DNA of 64,000 bases from JADLGL01 sp963732865 (GTDB lineage: Bacteria; Pseudomonadota; Alphaproteobacteria; Rhizobiales; Kaistiaceae): the NCBI GenBank assembly GCA_963732865.1, contig CAVTBC010000001.1, positions 310,001-374,000 on the forward strand, read 5' to 3'. The notes below the pieces were generated by a model. The model did no database searches and was not told the origin of the DNA. It was given only the letters and a program-made list of their open reading frames with translations. The position numbers and the translations under genes were made by a program. Shown in pieces: positions 57,068 through 64,000 of the stretch; the first letter of the stretch is position 1, and each line of letters opens with the position of its first letter.

Positions 57068-58358
57068 CTAGAATCTGCAGGTGCTCTGGTTGGCCAGATC
57101 GCCGATCTGATCGAGGCGCTCGGCGGGGTCCGTACCCGGCAGGTAGAGCGCTGGAAGTTCGCCGACCAGAAGTCCCATCCCGGCCAAAGAATCGACTGTT
57201 GGGTCAATGCTCACGAGATAGAGGGGCTGACGCAGTTGATGGTCCCAAGGGCGGAACGTGACGCCGATAAGCTTGTGCAAGTCGAAGACCGAACCTGGCG
57301 CGGTGAGATAGGCAGCGACCGCGGCGGGATCAATCGAACCGCCGAACGTAGCGGCATCGGCCAGAAATCTTGATCGCGTGGAACGCCGCCGAGGCAGGCC
57401 CGTCCATCGGCTCGCCGTCCCAGCGATTGCTAAAGGCGGCGTTGAATTCGATGGCACCGGACGTGTCCAGCGTCGGCTCCCACAATTCGGCGCGGTAGAT
57501 GTCGATATCGGGCGCCACTTCGCCAAGCGCGGCGTAGAAGGCGCGCGTCTGAGCCGCCGGATATGGGTATCCGGCCACCTCGCCCCGAAAGCCGGCTGCT
57601 TCCAAATCGCCGTAGAGTTTTATCTGCTCGGCCGGATCGACCAGCAAGACGAGCAAATCGGCGTGAGAACTATTGTAGGCGGCCATGATGGCCGCTGCGT
57701 CCATGTCAGGCGACAGGACGGCGTTACCCACTTCCTGCACGCCGAAATGGCGGTTGTTGATCGCCCAATCCAGGCGGTTGTACAGACGTTGGCCCTCGTC
57801 GTTTCCGTCGCGAATGACGTACCAGCTGCGGAAGCCATCGCGGACATACCAGCCGGCCAGCGCGTCCAGATACATCGCGGCGCTCGCCTCAATGTGGAAG
57901 GTGGTCGAGGCGCACATGTCGTTGCGCAGCAGGTCGCTCTGCACGGCGATATTGAAATAGGGAACGCCGTGCGCCTGGCCCCATTGGCTGAGCGCCAAGG
58001 CCTCGTTGACGGTGGTTCCGCCAATGACGGCATAGACGCCCTGGGCGAGCAGCCGATCAGCCGCGGCCGTAACGGCGGCCGTCCCGCTCGCGTTCTCGTA
58101 GAGGACGTCGAAATCGAGCCCCATCAGTTCAGCGTTGAATTGGGAGATCTCCTGGCCCCAAATCGCGCCGTGTTGGAGTTGATTGTAGAACTCCTTCTGC
58201 CAATCCGGCGCATCCGCGCTGGGCGGCTGGGGCAGGATGAAACCCACACGCATCGGACCGGACGGTCCGAATTGCGCGGCCGCCGGCGCCGATAGAACGC
58301 CCAACCCGATCATTGCGACGATGAGGGTGACAACGCGGCGAAACAATTGGGCTGGCAT
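57068..58358 (-). CDS. Branched-chain-type substrate-binding protein of the PQQ-alcohol dehydrogenase ABC system (copy 2), frameshifted in this sequence
   Basis: The product has a signal peptide (VVTLIVAMIGLGVLSAPAAA) and a Peripla_BP_6 fold: VYAVIGGTTVNEALALSQWG, VPYFNIAVQSDLLRND, TTFHIEASAAMYLDALAGWY. It ends in GVTFRPWDHQLRQPLYLVSI, shared with the product of 50459-51778. One extra base breaks the frame: the coding strand reads GATTTC at 57369-57364, and removing a T gives FHAIKILADAATFGGSIDPA. The corrected length is 429 residues. It has its own promoter region with the 33-bp element. Two such binding proteins in one locus suggests two ligands or a duplicated subunit. Confidence 0.86.
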
Positions 58359-58458
58359 TACGGGCTTCCTCTGATGCGGCCGGACGACATCCGCCGTTCA
58401 CGGCCAGGTGGCGCATTTCGCGCTCTACGCTGCGCGAATGATCCTCAGCAGGGGTGCA

Positions 58459-58491
58459 TTTGTCCAGTTAAAAGATGACCCGCGGAGTAAT
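58459..58491. promoter_or_regulatory. Conserved 33-bp upstream element, copy 2
   Basis: This lies 100 bases before the binding-protein start (58358, minus strand). It aligns without gaps to 56586-56618, sharing TTTGTCCAGT, AAAAG, TGA and CGCGGAGT with five mismatches. The flanks do not match, so the block is the conserved unit. The inverted repeat of copy 1 is not present here. Confidence 0.6.
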
Positions 58492-58549
58492 ATTTAGCGC
58501 CGTACCAATCAAGAAACCGCGAGGCACTGCAAATCCCAGGCGGCGAAAA

Positions 58550-58580
58550 CGAGGACGCCGGAGCAAGTCCGGCGTCCTCG
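58550..58580 (-). terminator. Rho-independent terminator of the chimeric cytochrome gene
   Basis: CGAGGACGCCGG (58550-58561) pairs perfectly with CCGGCGTCCTCG (58569-58580). Read on the minus strand it lies 10 bases after the stop at 58591 and is followed by TTTTCG. Confidence 0.75.
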
Positions 58581-58590
58581 CTGGCTCAGC

Positions 58591-59661
58591 CTATTGCGGC
58601 CGCCGGATGGTGACCGAACGGACCGGAACAATACCGTAGCTGTTGCCCCAGGAATTGCGGACATAGGTTCCGATCGCCGCGATTTCACGGTCGCTGAGGC
58701 GATCGGCGAATGGCGGCATGCCGTGGTTGGGGTTGCCGACCATGATCTGGCCGATGATTGCTCCGGCCGAAGCCAGGAAGCTGTTGCCGACGAGCTTCGG
58801 ACCCGGAAGGCCATTCTCATCGCCCGTGCCGTCGGTGCCATGGCAACCCGAGCAGTTGCGGTTGAACAGCGGACCGCCCTCGGCGATCAGCGTTGCCATG
58901 TCAGGCTCCGCCGGTGCTGCAGGGGTACCGGCCGATGCCGCCGGCGTCGCGGGCGCGGAAGCCGCGGGCGTTGCGGGAGCAGAAGCGGCGGGGGTCGCGG
59001 GCGCAGAGGCCGCGGGGGTTGCTGGAGCAGAAGTGGCGGGAGTCGCGGGTGCGGAAGCAGCTGGTGTTGCCGGCGCGGAAGCCGCGGGCGTCGCGGGCGC
59101 AGAGGCTGGCGCCGCGCCGCCGGCGATTGTGTAACTGCCAGTCTTGCGGCCGCCCACGAGCGTTGCTTCGCCGTTCTGCACGGCGGCGAAGGCCTCCGTG
59201 GTGAAGCTGCCGCCGAGGTCGGCATATTTGCCGGTGCCGCCAACCCACTCGCTCGACATCGTCATCCCGTCGAGGGCAACGGCGCCATCGCTGGCGAAAT
59301 GCTCAAACGCCCGATCGCCATCCGCGTCTCGGTAGCTGCAATAGCCGGAAATCTCGATCGTGTTCGCCGCAACGTCGATGGTCTGGAAGGTGGCGCAATT
59401 GCCGACGGCGTAGTTGAGGAAGCTGCCGGTCCCAGCGTCGTTGAAGACATGGGCGACGTAGTTGACGGCCTGCGCCATCTGGTTCTCGCCGATCATCACC
59501 GGCGGCGCGTTGTAGGCATCGACGAAGGAAAAGGTCAGCGCAAAGTCGCCCTGCGGCGCCAGCGTTTCGGCGTCTTGACCCACGGCCCCGGTGGCCAAGA
59601 AGACGACACCTGAAATAGCTGCGGCGGAAAGAAGTGCGCTTGTTTTTCGATTGAGCTTCAT
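58591..59661 (-). CDS. Chimeric periplasmic protein: barrel-like domain, Pro/Ala repeat linker, cytochrome c domain
   Basis: The 356-residue product has a signal peptide (ALLSAAAISGVVFLATGAVG). Residues 25-180 form a beta-rich domain (FALTFSFVDAYNAPPVM, SEWVGGTGKYADLGGSFTTE) that resembles allene-oxide-cyclase-type barrels. A linker of SAPATPAA units follows, encoded by the repeat at 58937-59104. The C-terminal class I cytochrome c has RNCSGCHGTDGTGDENG, PGPKLVGNSFLASAGAIIGQ and HGMPPFADRLSDREIAAIGT. That domain is closely similar to the separate cytochrome at 46842-47276. It probably carries electrons in the same oxidation system. The ATG at 59661 has GAGG upstream. Confidence 0.85.
   Translation of the reverse strand: MKLNRKTSALLSAAAISGVVFLATGAVGQDAETLAPQGDFALTFSFVDAYNAPPVMIGENQMAQAVNYVAHVFNDAGTGSFLNYAVGNCATFQTIDVAANTIEISGYCSYRDADGDRAFEHFASDGAVALDGMTMSSEWVGGTGKYADLGGSFTTEAFAAVQNGEATLVGGRKTGSYTIAGGAAPASAPATPAASAPATPAASAPATPATSAPATPAASAPATPAASAPATPAASAPATPAASAGTPAAPAEPDMATLIAEGGPLFNRNCSGCHGTDGTGDENGLPGPKLVGNSFLASAGAIIGQIMVGNPNHGMPPFADRLSDREIAAIGTYVRNSWGNSYGIVPVRSVTIRRPQ
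58937..59104. repeat. Seven tandem 24-bp units encoding SAPATPAA
   Basis: Seven consecutive 24-bp units (58937, 58961, 58985, 59009, 59033, 59057, 59081) share the form GCnGCnGGnGTnGCnGGnGC. They differ mostly at third codon positions. They encode the flexible linker of the chimeric cytochrome. The synonymous differences show the repeat is old or maintained for protein reasons. It is not a CRISPR array. Confidence 0.92.
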
Positions 59662-59949
59662 CACGATCCTCTGTGGTTGGCAGCGCGGCTGGGAGTGAGC
59701 ACCTGGCGGTGCCGCCGCACTGAAATTGCACTTGGGCCCGCCGATTCCGGCGTGCCGTTCCTCCGCCACCCGGTCACCGCCGTCGCTCCTAAATGAGCCG
59801 GTGTCAAGCAACCGCTGGACGCTCAAGCCGGCGAGACATGTCATGCGGATATGACATTTTTGCGTTCGCAATCCGTCCCGGTTTGCAGATGCGTTTGCGG
59901 ACGGCGCCCGACTTGGCACTTGACAGAGACGGCCTTCGGAACGCTTTTT

Positions 59950-60150
59950 GGCGGCGTCGTGGTTCTCGCCAATTCCAATCGGAAGGGCGAGCTAAGAGGG
60001 AATTCGGAGGGTCTCCGGACCAAGCCGAAGCTGCCCCCGCAACTGTGAGCGGTGAGCTGCTCGCTGAACTTGCCACTGGCGCCTGAGGCGCCGGGAAGGC
60101 CAGCGAAAAGCTAGGACCCGCGAGCCAGGAGACCTGCCTCGACACGGAGC
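59950..60150 (+). promoter_or_regulatory. Cobalamin riboswitch
   Basis: The conserved cobalamin-element core is present in order: GGTTCTCGCC pairing with GGGCGAG (59961-59991), then TAAGAGGGAA (59993-60002), GCTGCCCCCGCAACTGT near 60030-60046, CACTGG near 60074, GGGAAGGC near 60093, and CCAGGAGACCTGCC (60125-60138), which is the B12-box end of the element. It precedes a BtuCDF-like importer, so high adenosyl- or methyl-cobalamin should turn that operon down. Boundaries are approximate. Confidence 0.93.
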
Positions 60151-60220
60151 TAAACGCGGGGCGGGGTGTCCCGGTTGGTCGCTGGCCACGGGTCGCAACC
60201 CATTCACGGCAGCGCCTGAT

Positions 60221-60252
60221 CGACACTCCCCCTCGGCAACGGGGAGTTGTCG
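60221..60252 (+). promoter_or_regulatory. Hairpin sequestering the ribosome binding site of the riboswitch-controlled operon
   Basis: CGACA plus CTCCCC (60221-60231) pairs with GGGGAG and TGTCG (60241-60246, 60248-60252), with one bulged T at 60247. The 3' arm contains the Shine-Dalgarno GGGGAG, and the stem ends one base before the GTG start at 60253. Closing it would block translation. It is the likely expression platform of the cobalamin riboswitch. Confidence 0.75.
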
Positions 60253-61413
60253 GTGACTCGATCACAAGGGCTTGAGCGCGCTCAAGCGCTCGCGCCGTTC
60301 GGCTTGGCCGCGGTGGAGGCGACGGGCGACAGGCAGTCGCCGGATCGCGATTCGATCGAACGGCCGCGCCGCACGAGCCGGCGCGCGGCAGTCGTGCTCG
60401 TCGGTCTCGCCGCCGTGACGGTCGCAGCGTTCCTGCTCAGCATCGTCCTTGGCAGCGTCTCCATCCCGCTCGAGCAAGTCGTCGCGATCCTGACCGGGCA
60501 TGATCCCGATCGCCTGAGTTGGGCCGTCATCGTTCACGACGTCCGGCTGCCCCGTGCGATCACGGCGCTCTTTGCCGGGGCCGCCCTCGGCGTCGCGGGC
60601 CTGCAAATGCAGACGCTGCTGCGGAACCCCCTCGCCGATCCGTTCGCCCTCGGCATCACGTCCGGCGCAAGCCTTGGCGTCGCTGTCGTCGTCCTCGGCA
60701 TCGGCGCCACCGCAACGACGATCTTCGGCATCGGCATCGAACTCGCCGGCGATGCGGCCATCGCGCTGGCGGCGATCGTCGGCGCGCTTCTCGCGCTGGC
60801 GCCGGTGCTGGCGATATCGGCGCGGGTCAACAACCCGGCGACGGTGCTGATCGTCGGGCTGATGTTCGGCTATGCCATCCAGGCCTTTGTGACCTTCCTG
60901 GTGGTCGGCACGTCGCTCGAGCAATTGCAGCGCTGGATCTCCTGGGGCTTCGGCTCGTTCACCGGAGTGACGTGGCCCCAATTGGCGCTGTTCGTGCCGC
61001 TGTTGTCGGTCGGTATCGTGCTCGCGGCACTTTCGACCAAGCAACTGAACGTGCTCCTTCTCGGCGAGACCTATGCCCAATCGATGGGCCTCAACGCCCG
61101 CCGAATGCGCCTCTTCATTCTCACCGGCGCGTCGATCCTTGCCGGCGTCGTCACCGCGTTCTGCGGGCCGATCGCCTTTCTCGGCATCGCCGTGCCGCAT
61201 ATTGCGCGCGCCCTCACGGGGACATCGGACCATCGCGTGCTGGTGCCCGCGGTGGTGCTGGCGGGCGCGAGCCTGGCGCTGATCGCGCAGATCGTTGCCC
61301 TGCTCGTCGGCCGCGACGGCATGTTGCCGCTGAACGCCGTAACATCGATCATCGGCGCACCGATCGTCGTGATGGTCGTGCTGCGCACAAGGCGTGGGGC
61401 GTTCGTCGCATGA
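60253..61413 (+). CDS. btuC: FecCD-family ABC permease, BtuC-like
   Basis: The 386-residue product has the ten-helix FecCD/BtuC fold, with a 45-residue hydrophilic N-terminal extension. Motifs are HDVRLPRAITALFAGAALGV, AGLQMQTLLRNPLADPFALG, GLMFGYAIQAFVTFLV, LGETYAQSMGLNARRMR and FCGPIAFLGIAVPHIARALT. The cobalamin riboswitch in front makes vitamin B12 or a cobinamide the probable substrate. The GTG at 60253 is chosen because GGGGAG sits 6 bases upstream. The stop overlaps the ATPase start (ATGA). Confidence 0.93.
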   Translation: MTRSQGLERAQALAPFGLAAVEATGDRQSPDRDSIERPRRTSRRAAVVLVGLAAVTVAAFLLSIVLGSVSIPLEQVVAILTGHDPDRLSWAVIVHDVRLPRAITALFAGAALGVAGLQMQTLLRNPLADPFALGITSGASLGVAVVVLGIGATATTIFGIGIELAGDAAIALAAIVGALLALAPVLAISARVNNPATVLIVGLMFGYAIQAFVTFLVVGTSLEQLQRWISWGFGSFTGVTWPQLALFVPLLSVGIVLAALSTKQLNVLLLGETYAQSMGLNARRMRLFILTGASILAGVVTAFCGPIAFLGIAVPHIARALTGTSDHRVLVPAVVLAGASLALIAQIVALLVGRDGMLPLNAVTSIIGAPIVVMVVLRTRRGAFVA

Positions 61414-62477
61414 CCGCGCCAGCGCTTCTCCAGACACGCAGTCTCGCGGTGGGTTACCGCCGCCGGCAGAAGCGGCAGCCTGTCCTGAGCGGACTCAATT
61501 TGACCGTCGCGCGCGGTGAATTCATCTGCCTGCTCGGCCCCAACGGCATCGGCAAATCGACACTGCTGCGGACTTTGGCCGGCCTGCAGGCTCCCCTCGC
61601 CGGCCGTGTCGAACTGGGCGGCGTCGACATCAACAATGTTCGGCCATTCGACCGGGCGCAGTTGATCGGCGTCGTGCTGTCGGAACGGATTTCGGTGGGC
61701 GCGCTGCGCGCCCGGCAAATGGTCGGCCTCGGCCGCTACGCCCATGGCGGCTGGAACGGCCGCCTGTCCGAGCGTGACCTGGCGGTCGTTGACACGGCAC
61801 TCGCTTCGGTCGGCGCCAGCCATCTCGCGGATCGCGATTGCCGCGAACTCTCGGACGGCGAATTGCAGAAGCTCAATCTGGCGCGCGCGCTGGCGCAGGA
61901 GCCCGCGCTCATCATCCTCGACGAACCGACGGCCTTCCTCGACGTGACCGCGCGCGTCGATCTCGTCACGTTGCTGCGAGGGCTTACGCGGTCTCGCGAC
62001 GTCGCCGTCGTCGCCTCAACGCACGATCTCGACCTCGCGCTGCGTAATGCCGACATGATCTGGCTCGCCGATCGCGACCGCCAGCTACGCAGCGGCGCGC
62101 CCGAAGATCTCATCCTGCAGGACGCGTTCGGCGCGGCTTTCTCGTCCGATGCCGCGCAGTTCGAATCCGACGGACTCCGCTTCCACGCCCGCCTCGACAA
62201 CGCCCCGACGGCGACTGTTCACGGCCCGGCGGCAGCGCGCCGGCTCGCCGCGACCGTCCTTGAACGCGAAGGCTTTCGTATCGCGGCCGATGGCGAGGAC
62301 AGCGAGATTTCCGTCGACCTCACCGGCGACGGCTCGCGCTGGCGCGCCACCGATGCCGATGGCGACGTGTCAGGCCCCAGCTTCGCCGCCCTTGCCGCCT
62401 TCGCGCGCCACGCTTTCACCGGCTCGCTGCGGCCGGTCGCAACGAAGAAGAATCAGCCAAGCCAATCGAGAGGATGA
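61410..62477 (+). CDS. btuD: ABC transporter ATP-binding protein, BtuD-like, with C-terminal extension
   Basis: The 355-residue product shows Walker A in CLLGPNGIGKSTLLRTLAGL, the signature RELSDGELQKLNLARALAQE (LSDGE rather than LSGGE), Walker B in ALIILDEPTAFLD and the H-loop VVASTHDLDLAL. After about residue 240 comes a further 100 residues (AFSSDAAQFESDG onward) beyond the usual 250-residue subunit, including a segment with GEDSEISVDLTGDGSRW. The extension has no motif I recognise. It overlaps the permease stop and the binding-protein start. Confidence 0.92.
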   Translation: MTAPALLQTRSLAVGYRRRQKRQPVLSGLNLTVARGEFICLLGPNGIGKSTLLRTLAGLQAPLAGRVELGGVDINNVRPFDRAQLIGVVLSERISVGALRARQMVGLGRYAHGGWNGRLSERDLAVVDTALASVGASHLADRDCRELSDGELQKLNLARALAQEPALIILDEPTAFLDVTARVDLVTLLRGLTRSRDVAVVASTHDLDLALRNADMIWLADRDRQLRSGAPEDLILQDAFGAAFSSDAAQFESDGLRFHARLDNAPTATVHGPAAARRLAATVLEREGFRIAADGEDSEISVDLTGDGSRWRATDADGDVSGPSFAALAAFARHAFTGSLRPVATKKNQPSQSRG

Positions 62478-63685
62478 CCATGCACTTGCCGAGACGAAAC
62501 CGCCCCGCCGCCCTAACGCTGGCGCTGGCCTTGGTCATGCCCTTCGCCGTCCCTGCCCTGGCTCAATCGGCCGCCGCCGGACAGGAAGCCTGCATCACGA
62601 CCTACCAGCCCGGCGTCGACTATTTTCCAGACAAGATCGAAACCGAACATGCGGAGAATTTCTCCGTCACCTATCATGACAGCTACAAGGTCGTGACGGT
62701 GGAGCAGCCCTATGTCGGCGGCGCGCCGCAGACCTACGTGCTGGTGCAATGCGGTGCGCCGGCGCCGGAACTCACCGGCGATCTCGCCGACGCGCTGGTG
62801 ATCCAGATACCGGTGACGTCGGTGTTCTCGGGTAGCACGACACACAACCCCGATTTCGACGCCCTGGATGCCGTCGACCGCGTAACTGGCGTTGCCACGC
62901 TCGCCTACACCACCAGCCAGTCATTCCTCGATGCCGCCGACCGGTTGACGCAATTCGCAGCCACCGGCGCGATTGACGCCGAGATCGTCATCGACGCCAA
63001 CCCCGACGTGCTTTTCACCGATGGTGGCGACGACCCAGCCTATGACACATTGCGCCGCGCCGGCGTTCCCATCGTCGCCGTCGCCGAGTGGCTGGAGCCG
63101 AGCCTCCTTGGACGCTCCGAGTGGATCAAGTATTTCTCACTGTTCCTCGATCGCGAGCAGTTGGCCGACAGCGTCTTCGCTTCGATCGAGACGTCGTACG
63201 ACGACGCCGCGGCCTTGGTCGCCAATCTTCCCGATTCCGATCGGCCGCTGGTGCTGGCCGGTTCCGCCTTCCAGGGCATCTTCTATGCGCCGGGCGGACG
63301 GTCCTATGTCGCGCAGGCGATCGCGGCCGCGGGTGGCCGTTACGTGTTCGCGGACGACACGGGAACGGCGAGCCTTGCCTTCCCTGATCTGGAACAGGTC
63401 CTCGACGTCGCGGCCGACGCCGACATCTGGATCAACTCAGCCGTCAGCTATCAGACGCTGGGCGACATCGTCGCAGACGAGCCGCGCCTCGCCGCCCTCC
63501 CCGTCGCGCAATCCGGCCAGGTATGGAACTATGATTTGATCCGCACCGATGCCGGCGGGGTCGGCTTCTTCGAACTCGCTGTGCTAAGGCCGGATCTGGT
63601 CGTCCGCGACCTCATCGAAATCTTCCATCCGGGCCTGCTCGACGATCATCAGTTCGTCTTCTATCGCCCAATTCGATTGGAGTGA
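62474..63685 (+). CDS. Periplasmic cobalamin/siderophore-type substrate-binding protein
   Basis: The 403-residue product has a signal peptide (LTLALALVMPFAVPALAQ) and a helical-backbone BtuF/FhuD-type fold: NFSVTYHDSYKVVTVEQPYV, VIDANPDVLFTDGGDD, GVPIVAVAEWLEPSLLGRSE, WIKYFSLFLDREQLAD. BtuF itself is about 270 residues; here the lobes contain extra segments and a long N-terminal start with one Cys. The ATG at 62474 overlaps the ATPase stop; an ATG at 62480 is also possible. It is assigned to B12 uptake by the upstream riboswitch. No TonB-dependent receptor is in the window. Confidence 0.86.
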   Translation: MTMHLPRRNRPAALTLALALVMPFAVPALAQSAAAGQEACITTYQPGVDYFPDKIETEHAENFSVTYHDSYKVVTVEQPYVGGAPQTYVLVQCGAPAPELTGDLADALVIQIPVTSVFSGSTTHNPDFDALDAVDRVTGVATLAYTTSQSFLDAADRLTQFAATGAIDAEIVIDANPDVLFTDGGDDPAYDTLRRAGVPIVAVAEWLEPSLLGRSEWIKYFSLFLDREQLADSVFASIETSYDDAAALVANLPDSDRPLVLAGSAFQGIFYAPGGRSYVAQAIAAAGGRYVFADDTGTASLAFPDLEQVLDVAADADIWINSAVSYQTLGDIVADEPRLAALPVAQSGQVWNYDLIRTDAGGVGFFELAVLRPDLVVRDLIEIFHPGLLDDHQFVFYRPIRLE

Positions 63686-63688
63686 GCC

Positions 63689-64000
63689 TTGACCGAAACG
63701 ACGGGGACCTTGCGGGTCCATGCGCCCGGCGATCCGGAAGCGATGGTGTGGAAAGAGGCGCCGATCGGTGATCCGGGTCCGCACGAGGTCCTGCTCCGCC
63801 ACACAGCGATAGGCGTCAATTTCATCGATGCCTATCAACGGCGCGGCCTCTACAAGATCGATCTGCCCTTCACCCCCGGTAGCGAAGGCGCCGGCATCGT
63901 CGAGGCCGTCGGTACGGCGGTGACCGGATTCAAGGCGGGAGACCGCGTCGCCTATGGCGATGCGCTGGGCGCCTATTGCGAGCGGCGTCTGATCGACCCG
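63689..64000 (+). CDS. Quinone oxidoreductase, zinc-independent MDR family (3' end beyond window)
   Basis: The 104 codons visible encode the N-terminal GroES-like domain of an NADPH:quinone reductase: GPHEVLLRHTAIGVNFIDAY, QRRGLYKIDLPFTPGSEGAG, IVEAVGTAVTGFKAGDRVAY, GDALGAYCERRLIDP. Zinc ligands are absent, as in QorA. TTG at 63689 follows GGAG by 6 bases. It begins 3 bases after the binding-protein stop and may be cotranscribed with the B12 importer. Confidence 0.92.
   Translation, partial: MTETTGTLRVHAPGDPEAMVWKEAPIGDPGPHEVLLRHTAIGVNFIDAYQRRGLYKIDLPFTPGSEGAGIVEAVGTAVTGFKAGDRVAYGDALGAYCERRLIDP

Noticed and set aside
58937..59104. Possible CRISPR or satellite-type repeat
   Set aside because: The seven 24-bp units are contiguous, in frame, differ at third codon positions and encode a linker. 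There are no spacers and no cas genes.
60262..61437. A 391-codon minus-strand open frame across btuC
   Set aside because: It is fully antisense to a clear FecCD permease. The product is Asp/Arg/His-rich without domains.

Overview
The window is about 64 kb of GC-rich bacterial chromosome. The gene set points to an alphaproteobacterium, most likely Hyphomicrobiales-like: a DUF3126 protein, a DUF1457-type PAS protein, a BTLCP transglutaminase-like cysteine proteinase, a small CHCC zinc-finger protein, glcDEF, and many GTG/TTG starts with overlapping ATGA/GTGA junctions. Apart from the accessory islands below it looks like ordinary chromosome; no phage, insertion sequence or CRISPR array is visible.

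Layout. 1-9.7 kb holds housekeeping and small conserved genes: partial thrS, yidD, a NifU-like scaffold, folE-hisI, a rhomboid protease, PAS and tandem-PilZ proteins, a cysteine proteinase, gamma-carbonic anhydrase, cysE and a zinc-finger protein. 9.7-18.7 kb holds a frameshifted FAD monooxygenase, a one-cysteine periplasmic msrA, a TrpXYZ-type ABC importer, arfB, a PadR regulator and a DUF1801/VOC/AHSA1/ArsR group. 18.7-23.2 kb holds a VioB-like ferritin-fold protein, tRNA-Leu(UAA), a CinA-like protein, map-radC and a DHFR-like protein. 23.3-38.4 kb holds pyruvate carboxylase divergent from a long glyoxylate/glycolate operon: gcl-hyi-glxR-glycosyltransferase-glycerate kinase-glcDEF-moaA. 38.4-46.4 kb is a MoxR/DUF58/VWA operon read on the minus strand.

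The most distinctive region is 46.8-59.7 kb, a periplasmic PQQ-dependent alcohol-oxidation locus. It contains a cytochrome c, a quinoprotein alcohol dehydrogenase whose metal-site motif (Asp-Tyr-Asp) predicts lanthanide use, an MxaJ/XoxJ-like binding protein, two paralogous branched-chain-type binding proteins, an ABC-2 transporter whose permease carries a large extra membrane domain, a YVTN beta-propeller, a secreted protein of unknown function, and a chimeric cytochrome with a 24-bp repeat linker. Two of its transcription units share a conserved 33-bp upstream element. It is followed by a cobalamin riboswitch controlling a BtuCDF-like importer, with a hairpin that appears to sequester the first ribosome binding site. 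The window ends in a quinone oxidoreductase gene.

Sequence quality matters here. Seven genes contain eight apparent single-base frameshifts, including pyc and moaA, and four of these lie in or next to a GAnTC site. GAnTC is the CcrM methylation motif of this class, so sequencing or assembly error at methylated sites is more likely than gene decay.
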